The notes under the pieces are model-generated. The model did no database searches and had not been told where the DNA came from. It saw only the letters and a list, made by a program, of their open reading frames with translations. Position numbers and translations under genes: made by a program. A stretch of 64,000 bases of DNA from an uncultured Dysosmobacter sp. (GTDB lineage: Bacteria > Bacillota > Clostridia > Oscillospirales > Oscillospiraceae): NCBI RefSeq assembly GCF_947631635.1, contig NZ_CANRMB010000008.1:1-64000 (forward strand). The letters run 5' to 3'. Below are positions 50,555 to 59,069 of the stretch, piece by piece; position 1 is the first letter of the stretch; every line of letters begins with the position of its first letter.

Positions 50555-52219
50555 ATGCATCACATTCGACTGCCGAAACGGCTGGCATCCGCGGCACTGG
50601 CCGCTGCTCTGGCGCTGACGCCCGTAGCCGCGTTTTCCGATACCGCCGGACACTGGGCCGAGAACTCCATCGCCAAGTGGAGCGAGGAGTACAGCATCAT
50701 CCAAGGATATGAGGATGGGACCTTCCGCCCGGACAACTCCATCACCCGGGGCGCTTTCGCGGGCATCATGGACCGCTTTTTGCAGTTCCAGACCATCTCC
50801 GGGGCGGAAACCTTCTCCGACATCCGGGGGAATTACTGGGAGAGCGCCATTTTGAAGCTCCATGCTGCGGGGGTCTACCTAGGCAACAACGGCAAGGCCC
50901 TGGCGGGGGACACCATCACCCGCCAGCAGGCTGTGACGATGATCGCCCGTGCCTTCCGCATCGACGCCTCCACCACCGACCTGCCCTACGGCGACGCGGA
51001 GCAGTTCGCGGAGTACGCGAAGGGGCCGGTGGCAGAGATGACGGTCCGGGGTTATATCACGGACTGCTGGGACGGCAATTTCCGCCCTCAGGAGCCCATC
51101 ACCCGGGCGGAGATCGTCAACATCCTGGGCAATATGATCCAGACCCTGATCCATACCTCCGGGACCTATTCGGAGGATGTCCATGGGACGCTGATGATCA
51201 ACGCCGCCGACGGCGCGGCCCTGGAGGACATGACCATTTACGGCGATTTGATTTTGGCCCCCGGTGTTGTGGGAGATGTGACGCTCTCCAACGTGACGGT
51301 CATGGGACACACCCGGAATTTCAGCGCCATCCTGCCGACGACGATCACGGACCCCGTTATCCCGGAGGAGCCTGAGGACCCGATGGACCCGGAGGAGCCT
51401 GAGGACCCGGTGGTGCCGGGCATCCAGCCCAGCGAGGTCTATACGCCCGGAGAGACCACAGGGGAGTACATCGAATACAGCGGCAAGCGCATCCCGGTCT
51501 ATGAGGAGGCGGACCCCATCCGGCTGGGCGAGGGGGACTTCGTGTGGGAGGACGACCGTCTGGTCTATGTGGGGGACCGCTTTGACACCCGCTTCGGCAT
51601 CGACGTCTCCTCCTTCCAGAACCAGTCCTGCCCCGACAAGACCATCGACTGGGAGGCCGTGGCGGCGGACGGCGTGGACTTTGTCATGGTGCGCGCGGGC
51701 TTCCGGGGATACAGCTCAGGCTCTCTGAACACGGACGCCTTCTACGGAAAGAACATCGAGGGCGCCATGGATGCGGGCATCGAGACCGGCGTGTACTTCT
51801 TCGCCCAGGCCATCACCGTGGAGGAGGCCATTGAGGAGGCGGATTACGTCATCGAGCTTCTGCGGGACTATGACATCGACGGCCCTGTTGCCTACGACTG
51901 GGAGATGCACGACGCCTCCTATCGGGTCTACGGCACCACGCCGGAGATGGCCACGGCCTGCGCCATCGCCTTCTGTGAGCGCGTGGCGGAGGCGGGCTAT
52001 GAGCCGATGATCTACGCTGGACAGTATGTCAGCTACATCAAATATGACCAGGGCGCCATGGCTCCCTATCTCTACTGGTATCCGGAGTACAAGAACGAGA
52101 CCTCCGAAAAGCAGTATCCCACCTTCTATTACCAGATGGACTATTGGCAGTTCTCCAGCAGCTGTTCCATCGACGGCATCACGGGCCGGGTGGACGCAAA
52201 TATCCAATTCATCCGCTGA
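50555..52219 (+). CDS. SLH-domain GH25 muramidase
   Basis: A 554-residue secreted enzyme. A signal peptide (cleaved near VAAFSDT) is followed by SLH repeats (about 25-75, 88-145, 150-190) with FSDTAGHWAENSIAKW and GDGTFRPDNSITRGAFAGI-like motifs, here EDGTFRPDNS. A linker of Pro/Asp/Glu repeats (EEPEDPMDPEEPEDP) leads to a GH25 lysozyme domain (about 345-550) with GIDVSSFQ, VRAGFRGY, AYDWEMH (catalytic Asp/Glu) and YYQMDYWQFS. It is anchored by SLH binding to secondary wall polymer and cleaves peptidoglycan. AAAGGAAC lies before the ATG. Confidence 0.93.
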   Translation: MHHIRLPKRLASAALAAALALTPVAAFSDTAGHWAENSIAKWSEEYSIIQGYEDGTFRPDNSITRGAFAGIMDRFLQFQTISGAETFSDIRGNYWESAILKLHAAGVYLGNNGKALAGDTITRQQAVTMIARAFRIDASTTDLPYGDAEQFAEYAKGPVAEMTVRGYITDCWDGNFRPQEPITRAEIVNILGNMIQTLIHTSGTYSEDVHGTLMINAADGAALEDMTIYGDLILAPGVVGDVTLSNVTVMGHTRNFSAILPTTITDPVIPEEPEDPMDPEEPEDPVVPGIQPSEVYTPGETTGEYIEYSGKRIPVYEEADPIRLGEGDFVWEDDRLVYVGDRFDTRFGIDVSSFQNQSCPDKTIDWEAVAADGVDFVMVRAGFRGYSSGSLNTDAFYGKNIEGAMDAGIETGVYFFAQAITVEEAIEEADYVIELLRDYDIDGPVAYDWEMHDASYRVYGTTPEMATACAIAFCERVAEAGYEPMIYAGQYVSYIKYDQGAMAPYLYWYPEYKNETSEKQYPTFYYQMDYWQFSSSCSIDGITGRVDANIQFIR

Positions 52220-52238
52220 GTCTGGGATATGAAATATG

Positions 52239-52273
52239 AAAAAGCTGTGCCGGTCATCCGGCACAGCTTTTTT
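52239..52273. terminator. Convergent terminator overlapping the EamA gene end
   Basis: AAAGCTGTGCCGG pairs with CCGGCACAGCTTT, followed by TTT. One arm forms the last codons of the EamA gene. Confidence 0.9.
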
Positions 52274-53156
52274 CTGTCTCCTGTTTTGCGGGACGCTGGG
52301 AAATCACAACGCCCAGGGTGATGAGGGCCGCACCCAGCAGGGCCAGGGGAGAGATCGGCTCGTTTAAAAACAGCTTGGCGGTCACGATGGTGACAAAGGG
52401 GTTCAAATAGATGAAGTTGTTGGTGGCCACCACGCCCAGCAGGCGGAAGGCCTTGTTCCACAGCACATAGCAGAGGCCGCTGCCGATGAGGCCCAAAAAG
52501 AGGAAGTTTCCGGCCACCACCGGCGTCAGCAGCGGCGCGGCGGGGAAGGGCGCTCCCCCCAGCACCGCAAGGGGAATGGCAGTCACCGCACCCCAAAACA
52601 GGGTACGCCGGGTCACCAGGACCGGGTCCAGTCCCTGGCCCATGCGCCGCAGCAGGATGGAGTACACCGCCCAGCAGGCGGCGGCCGCCAGGGCCAGCAG
52701 ATCCCCCCGGGGATTCAGCTTCAGCACAAAGGTGCCGTTGCACACCACCAGCACCACGCCGGAAAAGGCGGTCAGAAAGCCCCAGAGGGTGCCGCGGTGA
52801 AAGCGCTCCTCTCCGGTGAAGTGGGCCAGGATGGCGGTGAGGATGGGGGCGGCGGCCACGATGATGCTGACATTGGAGGCCAGCGTGTAGGTCAGCGCCG
52901 TGTTCTCCGTGTAGAAATAGACGGAGCATCCCGTCAGGCCCATCAGAAAGAAAACGGCCTCCTGCTTCCGCGTGAGGGCAAGCCTCCTGGGCCGCAGCAG
53001 CCACAGCGCGCAGTACGCCAGCAGAAAGCGGGTCAGCATGATCTGGGCTGGCGTATAGATGGCCAGCAGCTTTTTGCTGGAGATAAAGGTGGAGCCCCAG
53101 ACCGTGATGGTGAAGAGGGCGAACAGGCGCCCGATGTGTTTTTGACGTGTTTCCAT
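52254..53156 (-). CDS. EamA family drug/metabolite transporter
   Basis: A 300-residue membrane protein with ten helices in two EamA repeats (residues about 8-145 and 150-290), each starting LFALFTITVWGSTFI-like or DLLALAAAACWAVYSILLRR. Members export amino acids, nucleosides or drugs; the substrate is unknown. AGGAG lies upstream of the ATG. It ends inside the shared terminator and has no operon partner. Confidence 0.92.
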   Translation of the reverse strand: METRQKHIGRLFALFTITVWGSTFISSKKLLAIYTPAQIMLTRFLLAYCALWLLRPRRLALTRKQEAVFFLMGLTGCSVYFYTENTALTYTLASNVSIIVAAAPILTAILAHFTGEERFHRGTLWGFLTAFSGVVLVVCNGTFVLKLNPRGDLLALAAAACWAVYSILLRRMGQGLDPVLVTRRTLFWGAVTAIPLAVLGGAPFPAAPLLTPVVAGNFLFLGLIGSGLCYVLWNKAFRLLGVVATNNFIYLNPFVTIVTAKLFLNEPISPLALLGAALITLGVVISQRPAKQETEKSCAG

Positions 53157-53384
53157 GTTGATTCGACCGCTCCTGGGAAAATTTGATATCAGTGGCTATG
53201 ATAGCACACTTCAAGGGGGAGCGCAACCAACGATTTGTACATGTCCGGCAGGGGATTGCGCAGACTTTTTCCCCACTCCTTACATGCCGCCGGAGGACTG
53301 GAGTTTTGACCTTTTCCAATTTGCGCGGTCTATTGTACACGCCTTCGATCTTCGATCCGCCTTTTCGCCTGCATCAAGGATCCT

Positions 53385-54179
53385 CTAAGTATGGCAATGA
53401 CAGCGAAGTCCTGCACTTAGGCAGGCAGTCCGGTGCAGCTGCGGTACATCGATCAGGTGCAGCTCGCTGCGGTATAGATCCCGCAGGCATTCCTCTGTAA
53501 CGAGTTCGCGTGTGTACCCGACATGCAGGACGCCGTCCCTGTCCAATATCGCCGCTTTGCCGCCAAGCAGGATCGCGTGGTTGGGATCATGGGTGGTCAT
53601 AATGATGGAATATCCGCTGGCGCTCATGTTCTGCACAAGCTCAAGGATGTATGTGGAACGGCCAAAATCCAGATGAGATGTGGGCTCGTCCAGCAGGATG
53701 GCCTGGGGCTGCTGGGTGAGTGCCCTGGCGATCAAAACCAGCTGCCGCTCTCCGCCGCTGATCTCGGTATAAGGTTTTTCCGCCAAATGCGCGATATGCA
53801 GTGTCTCCAGTGACTGCATGGCTATCCGGCGGTCCTCTTCTTTGGGCTTGGAAAAGACCCCTATTTTAGCGGCACGACCCATCATCACAAAATAAAGCAC
53901 GGTATAGTCGAATACCGGGATGTGAGACTGCTGCACATATCCGATCACGCCGGCGATCTCCCGCACAGACATTTCAGCCATGGGCTTTCCGTTCAAGAGG
54001 ATCGTGCCGGAGCTGGGAGAGCGAATGTTTGCAAGGCAGTTGAAGAGCGTGCTTTTCCCAGCCCCGTTGGGACCTAAAATAGTCAGTACTTCTCCTTTGT
54101 CCAATGTGAATGAGGCGTCCTTTATAACGGTGCGTCCGCCAGGGTAAGCGAACCGCAAACCTCGTACATCGTATATCAC
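53385..54179 (-). CDS. btuD: Corrinoid ABC transporter ATPase (FecE/BtuD type)
   Basis: A 264-residue ATPase with Walker A GPNGAGKST near residue 35, signature ISGGERQLVLIARAL and Walker B AILLDEPTSHLD, H-loop in TTHDPNHA. It belongs to the FecCD/BtuCD importer class used for siderophores, heme and cobalamin. The cobalamin riboswitch before the operon indicates corrinoids. Its ATG overlaps the permease stop. The last 20 residues are unusual (LHRTACLSAGLRCHCHT) and Cys/His-bearing. Confidence 0.9.
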   Translation of the reverse strand: MIYDVRGLRFAYPGGRTVIKDASFTLDKGEVLTILGPNGAGKSTLFNCLANIRSPSSGTILLNGKPMAEMSVREIAGVIGYVQQSHIPVFDYTVLYFVMMGRAAKIGVFSKPKEEDRRIAMQSLETLHIAHLAEKPYTEISGGERQLVLIARALTQQPQAILLDEPTSHLDFGRSTYILELVQNMSASGYSIIMTTHDPNHAILLGGKAAILDRDGVLHVGYTRELVTEECLRDLYRSELHLIDVPQLHRTACLSAGLRCHCHT

Positions 54180-55243
54180 TGCAGTTCTCCTTTTTGGCGT
54201 TTCATCAGCATAATATAAAATGGGGCCCCGATAAGGCTGGTCAGGATGCTGACGGGGAGTTCCACTCCGGCTATATTACGGGAACAGGTGTCCACTACGA
54301 TCATAAATATAGCGCCCAGCAGGCATGCCACCGGCATCAGTTTCGTGCTGTTTGGCCCTACCAGCATACGCGCAAAGTGGGGGATCACCAAACCGACCCA
54401 ACTGATGGTCCCGCATAAGCAGACAGCGCTTGCTGTCAAGATGGAAGAACACAGGATGGCGACATTTCTGATGGGCCTTGCATTGGCGCCCAAAAGCTTT
54501 GCTTCCGTCTCACCCATGGAAAGGATATCGATCCACCATGAAATGAGAAGCAGAATGACCGTCCCGACAGCCATGGGAGCAAGAACGCTCCCGATCTCAT
54601 CGTATTTCACATATGCGAAACTGCCCATCTGCCAGAAGGTGATGGCCTGCAGCTGACTCTGTGGATCGGCCACATATTTGATCATGCCCATGACCGAACT
54701 CATCAGGCCGGAAACGATCACCCCGGAGAGCACAAGCATGATGTTGGAGGTGCTGCCCAGCATTTTGGGGATCAGGAGTGTGAGGCCAACGGACAGCAGG
54801 CCGGTGCCAAAAGCCATCACCTGCTGGATCCACGTTCCATTTAATCCCATCAATATGGCCAGCGCGGCGCCCACGCAGGCGCCGGAGGAAACGCCCAGGA
54901 GATCAGGGGATACCAGGGGATTCCTGAAAATGCCCTGGTATGCCGAGCCTGACAGAGCCAGCGAGGCCCCAACCAGTCCGGCGGCGATGATCCTGGGGAG
55001 CCTTAGATAGAATATGACCTTCTCCATCATGGGCTTCCAGGTCACTTGGGTGTGCAGCATCTTTCCAAAAAGGACCTGTATGCTTTCCCCCATCGTCATG
55101 GAATATTGCCCCAGACACAGGCAGACCAGCGATATAAACAGAAGCAGCACTGCCAGAATAAGTACCCAAATGAGAGTGGGCAGAGCATACTTTCTGCCCA
55201 CTCTATTTGATTTCAGATCTGCGGCCTTATCTTTGCTGTACAT
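54176..55243 (-). CDS. btuC: Corrinoid ABC transporter permease (FecCD/BtuC type)
   Basis: A 355-residue FecCD-type permease with about nine to ten helices. Typical segments are RLPRIIAAGLVGASLALSGSAYQGIFRNPLVSPDLLGVSSGA near residues 85-125, LLGANARPIRNVAIL and GTISWVGLVIPHFARMLVGPNSTKLMPVACLLGAIFMIVVDTCSR. It overlaps the ATPase gene by 4 bases and is preceded by the binding protein gene with one base between. The homodimer would form the channel. Confidence 0.92.
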   Translation of the reverse strand: MYSKDKAADLKSNRVGRKYALPTLIWVLILAVLLLFISLVCLCLGQYSMTMGESIQVLFGKMLHTQVTWKPMMEKVIFYLRLPRIIAAGLVGASLALSGSAYQGIFRNPLVSPDLLGVSSGACVGAALAILMGLNGTWIQQVMAFGTGLLSVGLTLLIPKMLGSTSNIMLVLSGVIVSGLMSSVMGMIKYVADPQSQLQAITFWQMGSFAYVKYDEIGSVLAPMAVGTVILLLISWWIDILSMGETEAKLLGANARPIRNVAILCSSILTASAVCLCGTISWVGLVIPHFARMLVGPNSTKLMPVACLLGAIFMIVVDTCSRNIAGVELPVSILTSLIGAPFYIMLMKRQKGELQ

Positions 55244-55244
55244 A

Positions 55245-56315
55245 TCAGAAGCCCAGTTCTTCTCTCGTCAGAGTCAGACCGTAAACAGTGTCGTAATATT
55301 CCAGCGCGATTTCCTCCAGTTCCGCATCGCTCAAGCGGTCGGGATACATGGTGTGGATAAGCCACAATGTACCCAGAGAAATGACAAAGCCGGGATACAT
55401 CCACAGGTCGATATCAGCGGGAGATTCATATACATGGCCATTCTGAACGGCCTTGAGGCTTGCATTGGCAGGGTCATTGATGAAGCTCTCCAGGGTATAG
55501 TCTCTGCTGGTCAGATCGTTGGCCATAAAGATATAATCCGGGTCCCACTCCATGATCTGTTCCATGCCGACCTGCGCCCAGAGCTCACCTCTGCCGACTG
55601 CGGCAGCGGGATTGACGGCACCGGCTTTTTCGAGAGCCATGCCCTGCAGCATCGTATCCGGGGCCGTAGAACCCACATATTCGCCAAGGAAGATGGCGGT
55701 CGGCTTTTCGGAGTCAGGAATGTCCGCCACCAGGTCCTCCGCCATGCCCGTCAGCTTTTCATAATAATCGATCAGCTCCTTGGCGCGCTCCTCTTTGCCA
55801 AAAGCCTTGCCGAACATATCGATTGCATACAGGACCTCTTCCTCCGTCTCCATCCTGAGCGCGAGAGTAGGAATACCAAGCTCATCAAGCGTGTCGATCA
55901 GCTTGCTGTTCCACTTCATGATGACCACATCCGGCTCCAGGTCCGCAATGGCCTCGGCGCTGGTAGTTCCGTCTCTTTTGATAGAGCCTCTGTTGGCCAG
56001 ATCAGGGTTGATCATCAGGCAGAAATCGTCTGTTGTCGAATTGACGATCTTGTCGTCCACATCCATGCAGATGTAGTTTTTGATGCCCCATCCCGCCACG
56101 ATCCGCTGTACATCCCGGGGGACCTCAACTTCGCGGTCGTTAAAATCTACGATGGTAATGGTATCCGAGGAACTCTCCTGTTGGGGGGCCTCGGCGGGAT
56201 CGGCGGCTGCTTCGGAAGGCGGTTCCGGGGATGATTCACCGGCCGTACAGCCGGCCATAGACAGGACCATGGCCAGAGCCAGAAGTATACAGAGGATCTT
56301 TTTTGCAGTTTTCAT
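55245..56315 (-). CDS. btuF: Corrinoid-binding lipoprotein (BtuF type)
   Basis: A 356-residue substrate-binding lipoprotein. The signal peptide ends LSMAGCTA (Cys 23), then an Asp/Glu/Pro/Ser linker, then a periplasmic-binding type III fold: ITIVDFNDREVEVPRDVQRIV, LEPDVVIMKWNSKLIDTLDELGIPTLAL, and WDPDYIFMAND. This fold is shared by BtuF and iron-siderophore binding proteins; the riboswitch decides for a corrinoid. AAGGAG lies before the ATG. Confidence 0.9.
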   Translation of the reverse strand: MKTAKKILCILLALAMVLSMAGCTAGESSPEPPSEAAADPAEAPQQESSSDTITIVDFNDREVEVPRDVQRIVAGWGIKNYICMDVDDKIVNSTTDDFCLMINPDLANRGSIKRDGTTSAEAIADLEPDVVIMKWNSKLIDTLDELGIPTLALRMETEEEVLYAIDMFGKAFGKEERAKELIDYYEKLTGMAEDLVADIPDSEKPTAIFLGEYVGSTAPDTMLQGMALEKAGAVNPAAAVGRGELWAQVGMEQIMEWDPDYIFMANDLTSRDYTLESFINDPANASLKAVQNGHVYESPADIDLWMYPGFVISLGTLWLIHTMYPDRLSDAELEEIALEYYDTVYGLTLTREELGF

Positions 56316-56348
56316 GTTTATTTCTCCTTTTGTTTTTTATATCACCGC

Positions 56349-56383
56349 AAAAAAAATACTGCTTTCCAAAAGCGGAAAGCAGT
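56349..56383 (-). terminator. Expression-platform terminator of the corrinoid riboswitch
   Basis: On the minus strand ACTGCTTTCCGC, short loop, GGAAAGCAGT is followed by ATTTTTTTT, 35 bases before the btuF start. Confidence 0.88.
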
Positions 56384-56449
56384 CCAAAGCAACGCAAATA
56401 CAGGCGCACAGCGCACCCCTGGTCCAGTCACTTCAGATGAGCTACTTTC

Positions 56450-56640
56450 TGCGGAAGATACCTCATCGTTCCTCTTAAGCAGGTTTCCTGGCTTTGGGAA
56501 TAGCGCTTGCCGCACCTTCTCGTCCATCGACAATGGTGTTTTGCAGCAAACTACCCTCTCACAGTGACCGGATCGCTCGGGATTTTCACCCGATTCCCTT
56601 TTACCCCCTCTTCCGAGGGGCACTCAAGAAGTATTTGTAC
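56450..56640 (-). promoter_or_regulatory. Cobalamin riboswitch
   Basis: On the minus strand GGGAATCGGGTGAAAATCCC, GAGCGATCC, GGTCACTGTGAGAGG and the B12-box AAGCCAGGAAACCTGC occur in order. These match the adenosylcobalamin riboswitch core, with GCCACTG changed to GTCACTG. It precedes the corrinoid ABC operon, so B12 sufficiency should turn it off. Confidence 0.93.
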
Positions 56641-56642
56641 TA

Positions 56643-56671
56643 ATTTTATACACCGTGTATAAAAAAGTCAA
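56643..56671 (-). promoter_or_regulatory. Promoter of the corrinoid operon with palindrome
   Basis: On the minus strand TTGACT, 17 bases, TAAAAT. The spacer holds a perfect palindrome TATACAC, C, GTGTATA (56647-56661). A repressor bound there would block polymerase, in addition to riboswitch control. Confidence 0.65.
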
Positions 56672-56914
56672 GTGTCAATGATACCTTTCTGCCGGATACG
56701 ATTGCAGGGGATCCGAAAATCAAGCGGCAGCGCATAAAACGGGGAAAGGGGAAAAGCGGCGGATAACAGGCAGTTTCGGTATCGGAGGTCCTATGCCGGC
56801 TCCGGGCAGACAACATCGCCCTGCCGGTTAAAAGAAGAAATCTGCGGGAACTTTGGGAACTTTTGGGCGGGACGCGCCGTCTAAAAAGTAAATGACTGAA
56901 AGGGGAATCTGACG

Positions 56915-57379
56915 ATGCGGAGAGCTGTTTGCGTGACGGCCCTGCTCTGCCTTCTTTTGCTGACGGGGTGCGGCGCGGAGACCAAAACAGGGGAGAAGTT
57001 CGAGGGCGAGGTCAACACCTACGAGGGCGTGACCATGACCGTGGTGGAGGGAACGGCCTATCCCGGCGCCGTCACCGTGGAGATCGTGAACACCACGGAT
57101 GCGGAGATTGACAGCGGCAACGAGCATGACTTCGGCCTGCAGAAAGAGGTGGACGGGACCTGGTACTGGCTGGAGACCCAAAAAGGCGAGTACGCCAACA
57201 CCGCCGAGGCGCTGATCTATCCAAAGGACGAGACGGTGACGCAGGAGCTGACCTGGGCCAACCGGTATGGCTCGCTCCCGGAGGGCCATTACCGGGTGGC
57301 GAAATGGTTTTTTGAGTACCGGGAGCCGGGGGACACCGAGGACTTTCTGCTGACTGCCGAGTTTGACATCGCGCCATAA
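56915..57379 (+). CDS. Lipoprotein with immunoglobulin-like fold
   Basis: A 154-residue lipoprotein. A signal peptide ends in LLLTGCGAE (Cys near 19), followed by a beta-sandwich of the bacterial Ig-like type: VTMTVVEGTAYPGAVTVEIVNTTDAEIDSGNEHDFGL, then TWYWLETQ and EGHYRVAKWFF. It sits outside the cell on a lipid anchor; the ligand is unknown. GAAAGGGG lies before the ATG. It stands alone between the corrinoid operon and a convergent terminator. Confidence 0.8.
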   Translation: MRRAVCVTALLCLLLLTGCGAETKTGEKFEGEVNTYEGVTMTVVEGTAYPGAVTVEIVNTTDAEIDSGNEHDFGLQKEVDGTWYWLETQKGEYANTAEALIYPKDETVTQELTWANRYGSLPEGHYRVAKWFFEYREPGDTEDFLLTAEFDIAP

Positions 57380-57383
57380 AAAA

Positions 57384-57413
57384 TGCGCGGCGGGTACTGC
57401 GTCCCGCCGCGTA
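57384..57413. terminator. Convergent terminator
   Basis: GCGCGGCGGG, 8 bases, CCCGCCGCGT between the lipoprotein gene and the small Asn/Gln-rich gene. Confidence 0.75.
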
Positions 57414-57437
57414 TTCGTAAATCCCAGGATCCGCCGC

Positions 57438-57548
57438 TTATTTGCGGTTTTCCTTCTGGTTGCGCTGCTCGTTCTGCTGCTTGTTCTCGCGCTGGTTCTG
57501 ATTCTGGTTCTGATTGCGCTCATTCTGGTTGTTCTCACGGTTCTGCAT
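57438..57548 (-). CDS. 36-aa Asn/Gln-rich protein
   Basis: The peptide starts MQNRENNQNERNQNQ and is almost wholly Asn, Gln, Arg, Glu and Lys with no hydrophobic residue. AAAGGAGG is 7 bases before the ATG, and a convergent terminator lies 25 bases after the stop. Low-complexity amine/amide-rich small proteins occur among spore proteins (gamma-type SASP), so this could be a spore component, but homology is not shown. The reverse strand gives a Leu/Val-rich frame that is only its mirror. Its promoter would lie in the AT-rich sequence upstream, which is shared with infC. Confidence 0.65.
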   Translation of the reverse strand: MQNRENNQNERNQNQNQNQRENKQQNEQRNQKENRK

Positions 57549-57635
57549 AAAGGTACCTCCTTTCGCTTCACGGATACAGTCCCTATTGTGGCCAGGAGGG
57601 CTTTCAAATATACATAAAAAACCTGAAAAATACGG

Positions 57636-57664
57636 TTGACAAACCCCGGCGGGGCTGGTATACT
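57636..57664 (+). promoter_or_regulatory. Promoter of infC-rpmI-rplT
   Basis: TTGACA, 17 bases, TATACT, both close to consensus. Confidence 0.85.
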
Positions 57665-57669
57665 AATCA

Positions 57670-57832
57670 GGCAAAACAAAGAAGGCTGATCGCATCCGCC
57701 TCACCTCCAGCCAACGGGCAAAGAGGTCAACAGCGTCGTATCCAGACTGCCGCAAGGGGCAGTTTGTTGTTGCGCGGATGCCAGTGTATGGTGTCCGCGT
57801 TTTGTGATTTTATGGATGGAGGTGCTTCGACC
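57670..57832 (+). promoter_or_regulatory. Structured leader of infC-rpmI-rplT (L20/IF3 control)
   Basis: A 160-base leader with hairpins ACTGCC/GGCAGT near 57748-57766 and GCGGATGCC/GGTGTCCGC near 57775-57800, the latter followed by GTTTTGTGATTTT, like a terminator. Firmicute L20 leaders repress this operon by such structures. I could not verify the exact L20-binding fold. Confidence 0.6.
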
Positions 57833-58351
57833 ATTAGTAAGCAAGTGCATGAACTGAATGAGGAGATCCGCGACAAGGAGATCCGTTTGATCGGTTCCGG
57901 AGGTGAGCAGCTCGGCATCATGGCCCCCGCGGAGGCCCTGAAGATCGCCGACGAGCAGGGCCTGGACCTGGTCAAGATTTCGCCCCAGGCCGTTCCGCCG
58001 GTCTGTAAGCTGATGAATTACGGCAAATTCCGGTTCGAGCAGAGCAAGAAGGAAAAAGAAGCCAGAAAGAACCAGCACGTGGTCGAGATCAAGGAGATCC
58101 GGATGTCCCCGGGCATCGACATCGGAGATTTCAACACGAAACTGAAAAACGCCCAGAAGTTCATCGCTGACGGAAACCGCGTCAAGGTCTCCGTCCGCTT
58201 CCGCGGCCGTGAGATGGCCCATACCGATATCGGCAAGGAGCTGCTGGGCCGGTTCGCTGAACAGTGTGCCGAAACCGCCAACCTGGACAAAGCCGCCAAG
58301 CTGGAGGGCCGGATGATGTCCATCTTCCTGTCCCCCAAATCCGGCAAGTAA
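57833..58351 (+). CDS. infC: Translation initiation factor IF-3
   Basis: IF-3, 172 residues. N-domain [20 protein letters not shown], linker, C-domain with [25 protein letters not shown] and [17 protein letters not shown]. The start is AUU, 10 bases after GGAGG, as in most bacterial infC; IF-3 itself discriminates against AUU, giving autoregulation. An upstream in-frame ATG has no ribosome site. rpmI follows after 38 bases. Confidence 0.96.
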   Translation: MSKQVHELNEEIRDKEIRLIGSGGEQLGIMAPAEALKIADEQGLDLVKISPQAVPPVCKLMNYGKFRFEQSKKEKEARKNQHVVEIKEIRMSPGIDIGDFNTKLKNAQKFIADGNRVKVSVRFRGREMAHTDIGKELLGRFAEQCAETANLDKAAKLEGRMMSIFLSPKSGK

Positions 58352-58389
58352 TATCGAAGATTTTCAAATACACGGAAGGAGCTACTACT

Positions 58390-58587
58390 ATGCCTAAGCT
58401 GAAAACCCATAGCGGTGCCAAGAAGAGATTCAACCTGACCAAGACCGGTAAGGTCAAGCGCGCCAAGGCTTTCAAGAGCCACATCCTGACCAAGAAGGAT
58501 ACCAAGCGTACTCGTCGTCTGCGCGCCGGCGGCTATGCGGACGTCACCAATGTGGATGCTGTCCGCAAGATGATCCCCTACAAGTAA
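58390..58587 (+). CDS. rpmI: Ribosomal protein bL35
   Basis: A 65-residue L35 with [27 protein letters not shown] and RRLRAGG. GGAG lies before the ATG. It lies between infC and rplT. Confidence 0.97.
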   Translation: MPKLKTHSGAKKRFNLTKTGKVKRAKAFKSHILTKKDTKRTRRLRAGGYADVTNVDAVRKMIPYK

Positions 58588-58621
58588 GATTACGAGACGT
58601 TGAAATAGGAGGTATACACAA

Positions 58622-58972
58622 ATGGCTAGAGTCAAAGGCGCGATGATGACGCGCAAGAGAAGAAATAAGACCCTGAAGATGGCGAAGGGCTATTGGGGTT
58701 CCAAGTCCAAGCATTTCCGCGTTGCCAACCAGGCGGTGATGAAGTCCCTGACCTACGCTTACACCGGCCGCCGGCTGAAGAAGCGTGACTTCCGCTCCCT
58801 GTGGATCACCCGCATCTCCGCCGCCTGCAAGATGAACGGCATGAACTACTCCACCTTCATGCACGGCCTGAAGGCCGCCGGCATTGAGATCAACCGCAAG
58901 ATGCTGGCCGAGCTGGCTGTCAGCGACGCCGCCGCCTTCACCCAGCTGACCGAGATCGCCAAGAAGGCCTGA
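58622..58972 (+). CDS. rplT: Ribosomal protein bL20
   Basis: A 116-residue L20: [31 protein letters not shown], then [20 protein letters not shown] and a long helix. L20 also represses this operon in Firmicutes by binding its leader. It ends in a strong terminator and GGAGG lies before the ATG. Confidence 0.97.
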   Translation: MARVKGAMMTRKRRNKTLKMAKGYWGSKSKHFRVANQAVMKSLTYAYTGRRLKKRDFRSLWITRISAACKMNGMNYSTFMHGLKAAGIEINRKMLAELAVSDAAAFTQLTEIAKKA

Positions 58973-58985
58973 TCTCCGCATATCA

Positions 58986-59018
58986 AAAGGAACCGCTCCA
59001 GGGCGGTTCCTTTTTTGC
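58986..59018 (+). terminator. Terminator of infC-rpmI-rplT
   Basis: AAAAGGAACCGC pairs with GCGGTTCCTTTT, followed by TT. Confidence 0.93.
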
Positions 59019-59069
59019 ATATCTGATGGGAGATTTGGGATTTTCCTTGTGTTTTCCGCAGCGGTTTGG

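Larger units (their letters stand above)
56316..56914. other. Intergenic region with riboswitch and divergent promoters
   Basis: It contains the corrinoid riboswitch with its terminator, a promoter with a palindrome, and about 200 bases up to the next gene. At 56700-56890 I see AT/GC-mixed sequence with no gene or clear hairpin, only a possible upstream promoter for the plus-strand lipoprotein. Confidence 0.7.

Noticed and set aside
57363-57617. 84-residue Leu/Val-rich frame on the plus strand
   Set aside because: It is the reverse reading of the Asn/Gln-rich small gene, which has the proper ribosome site.
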